Of a DNA stretch of 64,000 nt, positions 46,882-56,590 are shown piece after piece. A program made the translations under genes and the position numbers. A model generated the notes under the pieces. That model saw only the letters and a list, made by a program, of their open reading frames with translations, was not told the DNA's origin and ran no database searches. Numbering within the stretch: position 1 is the stretch's first letter; every line of letters starts with the position of its first letter. The stretch comes from Pseudomonas sp. 8AS (lineage in GTDB: Bacteria; Pseudomonadota; Gammaproteobacteria; Pseudomonadales; Pseudomonadaceae). Location of the stretch: positions 2,690,228-2,754,227 of the forward strand of contig NZ_LR733406.1 in assembly GCF_902506505.1 (NCBI RefSeq), written 5' to 3'.

Positions 46882-47958
46882 TCAGCCGCGCTGGCGTTTC
46901 GGCAGCACATCCTTGAGCTTGGCGTGCATGCTGCGCAGGGTCTTCTCGGTGGTCTCCCAGTCGATGCAGGCATCGGTGATGGAAACCCCGTACTTGAGGT
47001 CGCAGAGGTTCTTCGGGATCGACTGGCTGCCCCAGCCCAGGTGGCTTTCCACCATCAGGCCGACGATCGACTGGTTGCCCTCGAGAATCTGGTTGGCCAC
47101 GTTCTCCATCACCAGTGGCTGCAGGGCCGGGTCCTTGTTGGAGTTGGCATGGCTACAGTCGACCATGATGTTGGGCTTGATCTTGGCCTTGGCCAGTTCC
47201 TGCTCGCAGATGGCGACGCTGACCGAGTCGTAGTTCGGCTTGCCGTTGCCGCCGCGCAGCACCACGTGGCCGTAGGCATTGCCCTTGGTGGTGACGATGG
47301 AGACGCCGCCTTCCTGGTTGATGCCGAGGAAACGGTGCGGGCTGGACACCGACTGCAGCGCGTTGATTGCCACGGTCAGGCCGCCGTCGGTACCGTTCTT
47401 GAAACCAACTGCGGAGGACAGACCGGAGGCCATCTCGCGGTGGGTCTGCGATTCGGTGGTGCGGGCGCCGATGGCCGACCAGCTGATCAGGTCCTGCAGG
47501 TACTGCGGGGAGATCGGGTCGAGGGCTTCGGTGGCGGTCGGCAGGCCCATTTCGGCCAGGTCGCGCAGAAGCTGGCGGCCGATGTGCAGGCCGTCCTGGA
47601 TCTTGAACGAGTCATCCAGGTAGGGATCGTTGATCAGACCTTTCCAGCCGACCGTGGTGCGCGGCTTTTCGAAATAAACGCGCATGATCAGGAACAGGCT
47701 GTCCGAGACTTCCGCAGCCAGTGCCTTGAGGCGCTCGGCGTATTCGTGGGCAGCCTTGATGTCGTGGATGGAGCACGGGCCGACCACCACGAACAGGCGG
47801 TGGTCCTTGCCATCGAGAATATTGCGCACCACTTCGCGACCGTGGGCGACGGTGTGCTGGGCGGCTGCGGTGAGCGGGATTTCGCGCTTGAGCTGCGCCG
47901 GAGTGATCAGGGTTTCGTTGGAGGCAACGTTAAGATCGTCGATCGGTAAATCAGCCAT
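46882..47958 (-). CDS. 3-deoxy-7-phosphoheptulonate synthase, class I
   Basis: This protein of about 358 residues is a class I DAHP synthase (first step of aromatic amino-acid synthesis). Markers include GPCSIHD near residue 65, MRVYFEKPRTTVGWKGL for phosphoenolpyruvate binding, the metal-ligand region DCSHANSNKD, and GLMVESHL. Which amino acid inhibits it cannot be judged from motifs alone. The start at 47958 (MADLP) is preferred; an ATG at 47970 would add four residues. Confidence 0.93.
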   Translation of the reverse strand: MADLPIDDLNVASNETLITPAQLKREIPLTAAAQHTVAHGREVVRNILDGKDHRLFVVVGPCSIHDIKAAHEYAERLKALAAEVSDSLFLIMRVYFEKPRTTVGWKGLINDPYLDDSFKIQDGLHIGRQLLRDLAEMGLPTATEALDPISPQYLQDLISWSAIGARTTESQTHREMASGLSSAVGFKNGTDGGLTVAINALQSVSSPHRFLGINQEGGVSIVTTKGNAYGHVVLRGGNGKPNYDSVSVAICEQELAKAKIKPNIMVDCSHANSNKDPALQPLVMENVANQILEGNQSIVGLMVESHLGWGSQSIPKNLCDLKYGVSITDACIDWETTEKTLRSMHAKLKDVLPKRQRG

Positions 47959-48106
47959 CGTGCTATTCATCAGTCAGGGTCATCAGGTCACGGGTGCCAG
48001 AGGCACGGCGAATCATGGGCGCAGCGGGGAAGCGGAACCTTAGCGCGTAACGGGCGGGCTCGACAATGGGCGCGGCTGCTAAAACCCGCGCACTGCTGCG
48101 AAAGTC

Positions 48107-48526
48107 CTAGGCCAGGCTGGCGCTGGAGAACTCCGCGGCATGCAGGGCGATCCACTCCCGGGCAACGGCCTCGACCGGGACCGCTTCGCCCAGCTCCAGT
48201 TCACGTTGGTGGCGATAGTGCTCGATCTGGCAGACCTGCTCGACCATGCGAGCGCGAAACAGGGTGTCTTCATCGATGAAGGCAACGCCGACCAGATAGT
48301 CATCGGCCTGCTTGCGGCACCAGGCGACAACGCCGGGGTAGCGTGCCTGCTCGCCGAGCAAGGGGATGCGCAATTCGACCGCCGTGCCTCTGCGAAAACC
48401 CTTGCTGGAATTGCATGCCACCCCGCCGAGACTGATATTGTTCAGCCTTTGTCGCGGTAGGAACGCCTGTCTGCGTGGAACCAGCTCGACTGGCATGTCG
48501 CTGGGATGACGCAAGAAATGACGCAT
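48107..48526 (-). CDS. PilZ domain protein
   Basis: The 139-residue protein has the cyclic-di-GMP motif RHFLRHP near the start and NNISLGGVAC (the [D/N]xSxxG element) near residue 34. It then has the beta-barrel strands (ELRIPL, YPGVVAWC) and a C-terminal helix. It is expected to bind c-di-GMP and act on an unknown partner. It is divergent from the thioredoxin-like gene. Confidence 0.85.
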   Translation of the reverse strand: MRHFLRHPSDMPVELVPRRQAFLPRQRLNNISLGGVACNSSKGFRRGTAVELRIPLLGEQARYPGVVAWCRKQADDYLVGVAFIDEDTLFRARMVEQVCQIEHYRHQRELELGEAVPVEAVAREWIALHAAEFSSASLA

Positions 48527-48563
48527 TTTGACTACTCCGGATGCCACTTATTTGACATCGCAC

Positions 48564-48911
48564 ATGAACAGTATAGTGCCCGCTCTGGAGTTGACCGACT
48601 TCGATGCGGAGCAGCGCTTGTTGCAGCTGCACGGCACTTCCCTGCTCATATTTACCAGCACAGGTTGTGCCAGTTGCCGCTGGGCGCGCCAGGCGCTTCC
48701 CCAGCTGGCGCTGGACGTTGTGCGGCTGTGCTGGGTGGATGGCGGCAATAATGGCGGCCTAGTGCGGCGCTACGAGGTGTTTCGCCTGCCCAGCCTGTTC
48801 CTGGTTCGCGATGGTCAGTTCTTTGGCGAGTTGCACTGCCGCCTGACTGGCCCGGAGATCAACAGGGCTGTACTGCGCGCGCTACAGCTGGAACCCGAGG
48901 AGTTACCCTGA
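48564..48911 (+). CDS. Thioredoxin-like protein
   Basis: This 115-residue thioredoxin fold protein carries CASC in STGCASCRWARQALPQL. The active site is CxxC with Ala-Ser between the cysteines instead of Gly-Pro, and the cis-proline block is FRLPSLFLVRDG. It lacks a signal peptide. The start at 48564 gives MNSIVPALEL. Its stop overlaps the start of the following reductase gene by one base, so the two are coupled. Confidence 0.85.
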   Translation: MNSIVPALELTDFDAEQRLLQLHGTSLLIFTSTGCASCRWARQALPQLALDVVRLCWVDGGNNGGLVRRYEVFRLPSLFLVRDGQFFGELHCRLTGPEINRAVLRALQLEPEELP

Positions 48912-49858
48912 TGCAAGACTGCAAGCGCCCTCGTATCGGCATCATTGGCACTGGTGCGATTGGCGGTTTCTACGGCCTGATGCTGGCTCGTGCCGGTTTC
49001 GAGGTGCATTTTCTGCTGCGCAGCGAGTATGCCGCGGTAGCCGAACACGGCCTGCAGGTGAACAGTGCTGTACACGGCAAGTTACAGCTGCCACGGGTAA
49101 ATGCCTGGCAAAACGTCGAGCAGATGCCCGCCTGCGACTGGCTGCTGGTCGGCAGCAAGACCACCAGCAATGCCGAGCTGGCGCCCTCGATCGCCCAGGT
49201 GGTGGCACCTGGGGCCAGAGTCGTGCTGCTGCAGAATGGCCTGGCGGTGGAGGAGCGCCTGCGTCCCTTGCTGCCGAACAGTGTGCACCTGCTCGGCGGG
49301 CTCTGTTTCATCTGTGCAAATCGCGCGGCTCCGGGGGTGATCGAGCATCAGGCACTGGGGGCGGTGAACCTGGGCTACCACTCGGGGCCGGGCGGCAGCG
49401 AGGCGCTGGGCCAGGCGATTGCCGAGGAGGGCGCCGCGCTGTTCCGTGCGGCAGGCCTGGAGTCCACGGCGATGGCCGACCTGCAGCAGGCGCGCTGGCA
49501 GAAACTGGTGTGGAACGTGCCATACAACGGCCTCGCGGTGCTGCTCAATGCCGGCACCCGGCGCCTGATGGGCAATGCCGGGAGCCGTGCGCTGATCCAC
49601 GCCATCATGCTCGAGGTAGTCGAGGGTGCCGCCGCTTGCGGCCATCCGCTGCCGGCCGGCTACGCCGACAAACTGCTGGCGGTCACCGATGACATGCCCG
49701 ACTATCTGCCGAGCATGTACCACGACTTCGCGCTGCAGCGCCCGCTGGAGCTCGAGGCCATTTATGCGGCACCGCTGGCAGCCGCGAGTGCGGCAGGGTG
49801 CGAGCTGCCGAAGGTGCGCATGCTGCATCAGGCGCTGGGCTTTCTGGAGAGAGGCTGA
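48911..49858 (+). CDS. Ketopantoate reductase-like protein
   Basis: This 315-residue protein of the ApbA/PanE family has the NADP-binding GIIGTGAIGGFYGLML at the N-terminus, then VLLQNGLAVEE, the substrate block WQKLVWNVPYNGLAVLL with the catalytic Lys, and a helical C-terminal domain. It may reduce 2-dehydropantoate for pantothenate synthesis, but Pseudomonas carries several paralogs, so the exact substrate is uncertain. Confidence 0.85.
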   Translation: MQDCKRPRIGIIGTGAIGGFYGLMLARAGFEVHFLLRSEYAAVAEHGLQVNSAVHGKLQLPRVNAWQNVEQMPACDWLLVGSKTTSNAELAPSIAQVVAPGARVVLLQNGLAVEERLRPLLPNSVHLLGGLCFICANRAAPGVIEHQALGAVNLGYHSGPGGSEALGQAIAEEGAALFRAAGLESTAMADLQQARWQKLVWNVPYNGLAVLLNAGTRRLMGNAGSRALIHAIMLEVVEGAAACGHPLPAGYADKLLAVTDDMPDYLPSMYHDFALQRPLELEAIYAAPLAAASAAGCELPKVRMLHQALGFLERG

Positions 49859-49865
49859 GGTCGAT

Positions 49866-50771
49866 ATGGGCAAGGGATTGGGTGACAAGCTGGTGCTGGC
49901 GATTTCCTCGCGAGCCCTGTTCGATCTGCGCGAGAGCCATCGCATCTACGAGAGCGAAGGGGTCGCGGCCTACCGCCAGTATCAGATCGACCATGAAGAA
50001 GAGATTCTCGGCCCGGGCGACGCCTTTCCCCTGGTGGAGAAACTGCTCGATATCAACTCCCGCCTGGGTCAGGCGCGGGTCGAGGTGATCCTGGTGTCGC
50101 GCAACAGTGCCGATACCGGTCTGCGCGTGTTCAATTCGATCCAGCACTACGGTCTGAACATCTCGCGGGCGGCCTTCGTCGGTGGGCGCAGCCCCTATCC
50201 CTACCTGGCCGCCTTCGGCTGCCACCTGTTCCTGTCGACCCATGCCGAGGATGTGCGCAGTGCCCTGGAGGCCGGCTTCGCCGCGGCCACCATCCTCTCC
50301 GGTGGCGCGCAGCGAGCGGCCAGCACCGAGTTGCGCATCGCCTTCGACGGCGATGCCGTGCTGTTTTCCGATGAGTCGGAGCGGGTCTATCAGCAGGGCG
50401 GCCTGGAGGCCTTCCAGAATCACGAGAAGGCATCTGCGCGCGAACCGCTGGGCGGTGGGCCGTTCAAGCCCTTCCTGGCGGCCCTCAATCACCTGCAGCG
50501 CGAGTTCGGCGAAGAGCAGTGCCCGATCCGTACGGCGCTGGTGACCGCGCGTTCGGCGCCGGCCCACGAGCGGGTGATCCGCACCCTGCGCGAGTGGGAC
50601 ATCCGCCTGGACGAGTCGCTGTTTCTCGGCGGCCTGGAGAAGGCGGCGTTTCTCGAGGCCTTTGCCGCCGATGTGTTCTTCGATGACCAGAGCGGACACT
50701 GTGAAAAAGCCCGCGACGTGGTTGCCACCGGCCATGTGCCCCATGGCGTGAGCAATGAGCTGCAGCCCTGA
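49866..50771 (+). CDS. 5'-nucleotidase (PF06189-like)
   Basis: The 301-residue protein resembles the cytosolic 5'-nucleotidase family (MGKGLGDKLVLAISSRALFDL, IYESEGVAAYRQYQ, then LRIAFDGDAVLFSDESERVY and FFDDQSGHCE). The DGDAVLFSD and FDDQ Asp residues are probable catalytic positions of its HAD-like fold. The ATG at 49866 begins seven bases after the reductase stop. It dephosphorylates nucleoside monophosphates. Confidence 0.85.
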   Translation: MGKGLGDKLVLAISSRALFDLRESHRIYESEGVAAYRQYQIDHEEEILGPGDAFPLVEKLLDINSRLGQARVEVILVSRNSADTGLRVFNSIQHYGLNISRAAFVGGRSPYPYLAAFGCHLFLSTHAEDVRSALEAGFAAATILSGGAQRAASTELRIAFDGDAVLFSDESERVYQQGGLEAFQNHEKASAREPLGGGPFKPFLAALNHLQREFGEEQCPIRTALVTARSAPAHERVIRTLREWDIRLDESLFLGGLEKAAFLEAFAADVFFDDQSGHCEKARDVVATGHVPHGVSNELQP

Positions 50772-50862
50772 TCCGCCTGTCCGTCGGCGGCTCGTGGGCC
50801 CGCCCGCGCCGGCACGCTGCTAAGCTTGAAAAAAGGCCGTGAGCGCGAGTGCGGGAGGCCAT

Positions 50863-51351
50863 GTGATCCGATCCATTCTCTATGCCACAGACCTTGGCCT
50901 ATATGCCCCCTACGTCTTGCAGCATGCCTTGGCTCTGGCGCGCGGGCTGCGGGCCGAGCTCTATGTGGTGCATGCGGTAGAACCCATGGGCCTGTTCGCC
51001 GAGTCGGTGCTGCAGACCTACCTGGATGAGAGCACGTTGCAGGAATTGCGCAGCAAGGGCCTGGGCAATGTCATGGCGAACATCGAGCAGCGGGTGCTGG
51101 AGGGCTTTCGCGACGAGCTGGGCGATGCGCAGCGCGACGGTGAGCTGATCCGCAATGTGTGCGTGACCCAGGGCGATCCCTCCCAGGTGATTCTCGATGA
51201 GGCGCGCAGGCTTGCCGTCGATCTACTGATCGTTGGCAGTCACAGTCATGGCGCCATCACCGATACGGCCCTGGGCCGCACCGCCGCACGGGTACTGCAG
51301 TTGTCGGAGATCCCGGTGTACCTGGTGCCGATGCTGCAGCACCGCGGATGA
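50863..51351 (+). CDS. Universal stress protein
   Basis: The 162-residue UspA-like protein starts MIRSILYATDLG, with the ATP-binding loop DLLIVGSHSHGAITDTALGRTA close to the C-terminus matching the GxxGxxxxxxxxxG(S/T) pattern. The GTG at 50863 follows GGGAGG at 50853. Upstream GTG codons lack a site. The stress condition it serves is not visible here. Confidence 0.9.
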   Translation: MIRSILYATDLGLYAPYVLQHALALARGLRAELYVVHAVEPMGLFAESVLQTYLDESTLQELRSKGLGNVMANIEQRVLEGFRDELGDAQRDGELIRNVCVTQGDPSQVILDEARRLAVDLLIVGSHSHGAITDTALGRTAARVLQLSEIPVYLVPMLQHRG

Positions 51352-51420
51352 GTGGCTTATGAGTAAGCGTTAGACGAACGGCATGCAAAACTAAAAAAAT
51401 CGTCTAGTTTTAATCCTTGA

Positions 51421-52464
<1,044 letters not shown>

Positions 52465-52479
52465 GTGGCGTCCAGAACG

Positions 52480-52507
52480 AAAAAGCCCGGCCAGTGCCGG
52501 GCTTTTT
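52480..52507. terminator. Bidirectional terminator between cysB and cysH
   Basis: AAAAGCCCGGC pairs with GCCGGGCTTTT around CAGT, with A-runs and T-runs on both sides. Confidence 0.9.
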
Positions 52508-52535
52508 CATTGGAGCCTGCGATCGGTCGAGCCGG

Positions 52536-53270
52536 TCAGGCCCTGGCAATCACATTGCCGGCGTGCAGGCCGCATTCCTTCTGGGTTTCCTCTTCCCACC
52601 ACCAGCGGCCTTCGCGCTCGTGCTGGTTGGGCAGGACCGGGCGGGTGCAGGGCTCGCAACCGATGCTGATATAGCCGCGCTCGTGCAGGCTGTTGTAGGG
52701 CAGCTCGAGCATGCGGATATAGGCCCAAACCTCCTCGCTGCTCATCTGCGCCAGCGGGTTGAACTTGTACAGCGGCTTGTCGGGCGTGGAGAAGGCGGCG
52801 TCCAGCTCCAGCGCGGCCACCTGGCTGCGGGTGCCGGGGCTCTGGTCGCGGCGCTGACCGGTGGCCCAGGCCTTGACGGTGGCCAGTTTGCGCTTGAGCG
52901 GCTCGATCTTGCGGATGCCGCAGCACTCGCCATGGCCGTCCTTGTAGAAGCTGAACAGGCCTTTCTCGCGCACCAGGGCTTCCAGGCGCTGGGGATCCGG
53001 GCTGAGCACGTCGATGGCGATGCCGTAGTGTTCACGCACATGCTCGATGAACCGGTAGGTTTCCGGGTGCAGGCGGCCGGTATCCAGGCTGAATACCTTG
53101 ACGTTCTTGTTGAGCTTCCAGGCCATGTCGACCAGCACCACGTCCTCGGCACCACTGAAGGAAATCCACAGTTCGTCACCGAAGTGCTCGAAGGCCAGTT
53201 TGAGGATGTCCTGGGGGGATTTGTTGGCATAGGCCGCTGCCAGTTCGGCAACGTTGAAGGCTTGGCTCAT
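52536..53270 (-). CDS. cysH: Adenosine 5'-phosphosulfate reductase CysH
   Basis: The 244-residue protein has the SFSGAEDV phosphate loop near residue 37-44. Iron-sulfur cysteines Cys116-Cys117 and Cys205/Cys208 (GCEPCTRP) mark the APS-type rather than PAPS-type enzyme. The catalytic Cys233 is in ECGLH. It reduces APS to sulfite using thioredoxin. The ATG at 53270 begins [10 protein letters not shown]. Candidate CysB-type motifs lie upstream at 53344. Confidence 0.96.
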   Translation of the reverse strand: MSQAFNVAELAAAYANKSPQDILKLAFEHFGDELWISFSGAEDVVLVDMAWKLNKNVKVFSLDTGRLHPETYRFIEHVREHYGIAIDVLSPDPQRLEALVREKGLFSFYKDGHGECCGIRKIEPLKRKLATVKAWATGQRRDQSPGTRSQVAALELDAAFSTPDKPLYKFNPLAQMSSEEVWAYIRMLELPYNSLHERGYISIGCEPCTRPVLPNQHEREGRWWWEEETQKECGLHAGNVIARA

Positions 53271-53343
53271 CGGGCTGGTTTCCTGGTGGATGGCGCTTAA
53301 CGCTCTGTGCGTCGATGGTAGCAAAAAGGACATATGCGTCTAA

Positions 53344-53353
53344 ATAACCATAT
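53344..53353. promoter_or_regulatory. ATATGGTTAT motif (minus strand) upstream of cysH
   Basis: The same 10-mer as before cysB, 74 bp upstream of the cysH start and oriented towards it. A related ATATGGATAT lies about 20 bp further right, towards thrH. Shared control of cysB and cysH is plausible. Confidence 0.45.
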
Positions 53354-53455
53354 GCCAGTTGGACTGACCTATATGGATATAAGTGGCGCGTTGCGTCCGC
53401 CCAGGTGAATCGCTAGAGTGCCGCCTTCTGTCAAATAGCTAGCTAGGAGTGTCCT

Positions 53456-54073
53456 GTGGAAATTGCCTGTCTCGACCTCGAAGGTGTTCTGGTTCCGGAA
53501 ATCTGGATCGCCTTCGCCGAAAAAACCGGCATTGACGCCCTCAAGGCGACCACCCGGGATATTCCCGATTACGACGTGCTGATGAAGCAGCGCCTGCGCA
53601 TCCTCGACGAACATGGCCTGAAGCTGCGCGACATCCAGGAAGTGATCGCCACCCTCAAGCCGCTGGAAGGCGCCGTCGAGTTTGTCGACTGGCTGCGCGA
53701 GCGCTTCCAGGTGGTGATCCTCTCCGACACCTTCTATGAGTTCTCCCAGCCGCTGATGCGCCAGCTGGGCTTCCCGACCCTGCTGTGTCACAAGCTGGTC
53801 ACCGACGAGACCGATCGCGTGGTCGGCTACCAGCTGCGCCAGAAGGATCCCAAGCGCCAGTCGGTGATCTCCTTCAAGAGCCTGTACTACCGGGTGATCG
53901 CCGCGGGCGACTCGTATAACGACACCACCATGCTCAGCGAAGCCCATGCCGGCATCCTGTTCCATGCGCCGGATAACGTGATCCGCGAGTTCCCGCAGTT
54001 CCCGGCGGTGCACACCTATGACGACCTCAAGCGCGAGTTCCTCAAGGCGTCCAATCGCGAGCTGAGCCTGTAA
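53456..54073 (+). CDS. thrH: Phosphoserine / homoserine phosphotransferase ThrH
   Basis: The 205-residue HAD phosphatase shows CLDLEGVLVPEIW in place of the usual DxDxT first motif (Asp-Leu-Glu), then VVILSDTFYEF and AGDSYNDTTML. It matches P. aeruginosa ThrH, which moves phosphate from phosphoserine to homoserine. The start is a GTG at 53456 with TAGGAG upstream. It is divergent from cysH. Confidence 0.95.
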   Translation: MEIACLDLEGVLVPEIWIAFAEKTGIDALKATTRDIPDYDVLMKQRLRILDEHGLKLRDIQEVIATLKPLEGAVEFVDWLRERFQVVILSDTFYEFSQPLMRQLGFPTLLCHKLVTDETDRVVGYQLRQKDPKRQSVISFKSLYYRVIAAGDSYNDTTMLSEAHAGILFHAPDNVIREFPQFPAVHTYDDLKREFLKASNRELSL

Positions 54074-54085
54074 GGCCCGGCAAGA

Positions 54086-54117
54086 TGAACAAGGCCCGCA
54101 ATTGCGGGCCTTGTTCA
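54086..54117. terminator. Bidirectional terminator between thrH and pabB
   Basis: A perfect 14-bp stem (TGAACAAGGCCCGC and its complement) with loop AATT between two convergent genes. Confidence 0.85.
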
Positions 54118-54142
54118 TTGTGGGCTTCAGTGCCTCGATTTC

Positions 54143-55486
54143 TCAGAGGGCTTCCAGGGTCTGCAGCAGCACCTTCACCTTGGTGATGGATTCCTGGTAC
54201 TCGGCCTGCCAGTTCGAGTCGGCGACTATGCCGCCGCCGCCCCAGCAGCTGATGTGGCCATCCTTGACCAGCAGGCTGCGGATGGCGATCGAGCTGTCCA
54301 GCTCGCCGCGCACATCCAGGTAGAGCAGGGAACCGCAGTACAGCGCGCGGCGGGTCGGCTCCAGCTCGTCGATGATCTGCATGGCGCGGATCTTCGGTGC
54401 GCCGGTGATCGAGCCGCCGGGAAAGCTGCCGGCGATCAGGTCCAGCGCATCGCGGCCCTCGGCCAGCTCGCCGGTCACCGCGCTGACCAGATGATGCACG
54501 TTGGGGTAGCTCTCCAGGGCGAACAGCTCGGGTACCCGCACCGAGCCGATGCGGCAGCTGCGGCCCAGGTCGTTGCGCAGCAGGTCGACGATCATCAGGT
54601 TCTCCGCGCGATCCTTGGCGCTGGCCAGCAGCTCGGCGGCATTGGCCTGGTCCTCGGCGGGCGTGGCGCCGCGCGGGCGGGTGCCCTTGATCGGGCGAGT
54701 TTCCACCCGGCCCTGGCTGACCTGCAGGTAGCGCTCGGGCGACAGGCTGAGAATCGCGCCGCCGTCGGGCAGGGCCTGGAAGCCGGCAAACGGCGTCGGG
54801 CAGGCCGCGCGCAAGGCCTGGTAGGCGGCCCAGGGATCGCCCGCGCAAGGCGCCTGGAAACGCTGGGCGAAGTTCACCTGGTAGCAGTCGCCGGCCTGGA
54901 TGTAGGCCTGGATGCGTGCGATGGCCTGGCGGTACTGGTGCTGCTGCAGGTCCGCATGGAATGGCTGCAGCAGCTTGAAGACCGGCGCGGCATCCTGCAC
55001 GGGGCGGCGGAACAGTTCGAGCAGGCGCGTCCGTTCGTCCTCACCCAGTTGCGGGTGGAACATCAGCTGGCTGGTCTGGCGCTGGTGGTCGCTGATCAGG
55101 GCCCAGCCATACAAACCGAAACGTGCATCCGGCAGGTGCAGGTCATCCTGCGCGTGGCTGGGCAGCTGTTCGAAGCGGCGACCGAAGTCATAGCTCAGGT
55201 ACCCGACCAGCCCACCGGTAAATGGCAGCTCGCAGTCGGCCGGTGCCTCGGCGCGCCCGAGCCGGTTCAGGCCCTGGCGCAGGCGCTGGAAGAATGCGCC
55301 GGCAGGCTCGGCTTGCGCAGGCTCGAAGCTCTGCAATGGCCAGGCGCTGAGCAGATCGAAACGCCCGCGCTCGGCCTGGGGGCGACCGGCATCCAGCAGC
55401 AGCGCGCCGGGCGCCTGGCGCACGCGGGCGAAGTAGTGGGCGGGGTCGGCCTGGTAGGGCAGGGGGTGGACGCTACAGATGGACAT
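54143..55486 (-). CDS. pabB: Aminodeoxychorismate synthase component I
   Basis: The 447-residue protein is a chorismate-binding enzyme. QVNFAQRFQAP and AILSLSPERYLQV are followed by the motifs TRPIKGTRPRG and GSITGAPKIRAMQIIDELEP. The PIKGT lysine favours aminodeoxychorismate synthase (PabB) over anthranilate synthase. It makes aminodeoxychorismate for folate, using ammonia from a PabA not seen here. GAFFQRLRQGL near residue 84 is part of the N-terminal domain. Confidence 0.93.
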   Translation of the reverse strand: MSICSVHPLPYQADPAHYFARVRQAPGALLLDAGRPQAERGRFDLLSAWPLQSFEPAQAEPAGAFFQRLRQGLNRLGRAEAPADCELPFTGGLVGYLSYDFGRRFEQLPSHAQDDLHLPDARFGLYGWALISDHQRQTSQLMFHPQLGEDERTRLLELFRRPVQDAAPVFKLLQPFHADLQQHQYRQAIARIQAYIQAGDCYQVNFAQRFQAPCAGDPWAAYQALRAACPTPFAGFQALPDGGAILSLSPERYLQVSQGRVETRPIKGTRPRGATPAEDQANAAELLASAKDRAENLMIVDLLRNDLGRSCRIGSVRVPELFALESYPNVHHLVSAVTGELAEGRDALDLIAGSFPGGSITGAPKIRAMQIIDELEPTRRALYCGSLLYLDVRGELDSSIAIRSLLVKDGHISCWGGGGIVADSNWQAEYQESITKVKVLLQTLEAL

Positions 55487-55559
55487 GCGGATCGGTCAGG
55501 CAAACGCGGAACAGGATTGTAGACCGCGCAGGGTGCGCGGGCCTAGAAGCGCGGGCATG

Positions 55560-55584
55560 AAAAAGCCCGGCCGGAGCCGGGCTT
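55560..55584 (-). terminator. Terminator after the ATP-grasp gene
   Basis: AAGCCCGGC pairs with GCCGGGCTT around CGGA. On the minus strand it is followed by five Ts, 17 bp beyond the stop codon at 55601. Confidence 0.85.
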
Positions 55585-55600
55585 CGGGTGCCGCGTCGAA

Positions 55601-56587
55601 TCAGATTTCTGCCGGTTTGACGTGGCCGAACAGCTGCTGGGAGAAGCGCACGCGTTCTTCCGCGCTTTCCTTCACGCCCTGCTTTTCCAGCTCGGCGATA
55701 TGGGCTTCCACTGCGTGGGCGCGATGGGTCAGGCCGCAATCGTTGGCGATCTGGATGTTCAGGCCGGGGCGGGCGTTGAGTTCGAGAATCAACGGGCCCT
55801 TGTCCTGGTCCAGCACCATGTCCACACCGATGTAGCCCAGGCCGCACAACTCGTAGCAACCGGCGGCCAGCTTCATGAAGCCGTCCCAGTTGGGCAGCTG
55901 CACGCCATCCACCGCATTGGTGGTGTCCGGGTGCTTGCTGATCTTGTTGTTCAGCCAGGTGCCGCGCAGGGTCAGGCCGGTGGCCAGGTCGACCCCCACG
56001 CCGATGGCGCCCTGGTGCAGGTTGGCCTTGCCGTTGGACTGGCGGGTGGGCAGGCGCAGCATGGCCATGACCGGGTAGCCCATCAGGACGATGATGCGTA
56101 TGTCCGGCACGCCTTCGTAGCTGATGCTCTTGAAGATTGGGTCCGGGGTGACCCGGTACTCGATCAGCGCACGGTCGCGGTGGCCGCCGAGGGAGTACAG
56201 GCCGGTCAGGATGCTGGAAATCTGGTGCTCGATTTCCTCGTGGCTGATGATCTTGCCGGATACCGTCTTGTAGCGCCCCTCGAAGCGGTCGGCGATCACC
56301 AGGATGCCGTCACCGCCGGCGCCCTGCGCCGGCTTGATCACGAAGTCGTTGTGCTCGCCGATGATCTCGTCGAGCTTCTCGATTTCCTTCTCGGTGGAGA
56401 TGATCCCGTACATCTGCGGCACATGAATGCCGGCCTGGATCGCGCGCTCCTTGGTGATGATCTTGTCGTCGACGATGGGGTACAGATGCCGTTTGTTGTA
56501 CTTCAGCACGTAGTCCGCATTGCGTCGGTTGATGCCCATGATGCCTTTGGCTTCCAGGGCTTTCCATGTCTTCCACAGACCGATCAT
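55601..56587 (-). CDS. Alpha-L-glutamate ligase-like ATP-grasp protein
   Basis: The 328-residue ATP-grasp enzyme has FVIKPAQGAGGDGI (phosphate-binding loop), LIEYRVTPDPIF, DIRIIVLMGYPVMAMLRLP and ILELNARPGLNIQ (metal ligands). It belongs to the group named alpha-L-glutamate ligase-like because of distant similarity to RimK. The acceptor is unknown. It follows the 7-TM transglutaminase-like gene by three bases and shares its operon with a retropepsin-like gene, the usual three-gene set in pseudomonads. Confidence 0.9.
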   Translation of the reverse strand: MIGLWKTWKALEAKGIMGINRRNADYVLKYNKRHLYPIVDDKIITKERAIQAGIHVPQMYGIISTEKEIEKLDEIIGEHNDFVIKPAQGAGGDGILVIADRFEGRYKTVSGKIISHEEIEHQISSILTGLYSLGGHRDRALIEYRVTPDPIFKSISYEGVPDIRIIVLMGYPVMAMLRLPTRQSNGKANLHQGAIGVGVDLATGLTLRGTWLNNKISKHPDTTNAVDGVQLPNWDGFMKLAAGCYELCGLGYIGVDMVLDQDKGPLILELNARPGLNIQIANDCGLTHRAHAVEAHIAELEKQGVKESAEERVRFSQQLFGHVKPAEI

Positions 56588-56590
56588 GGC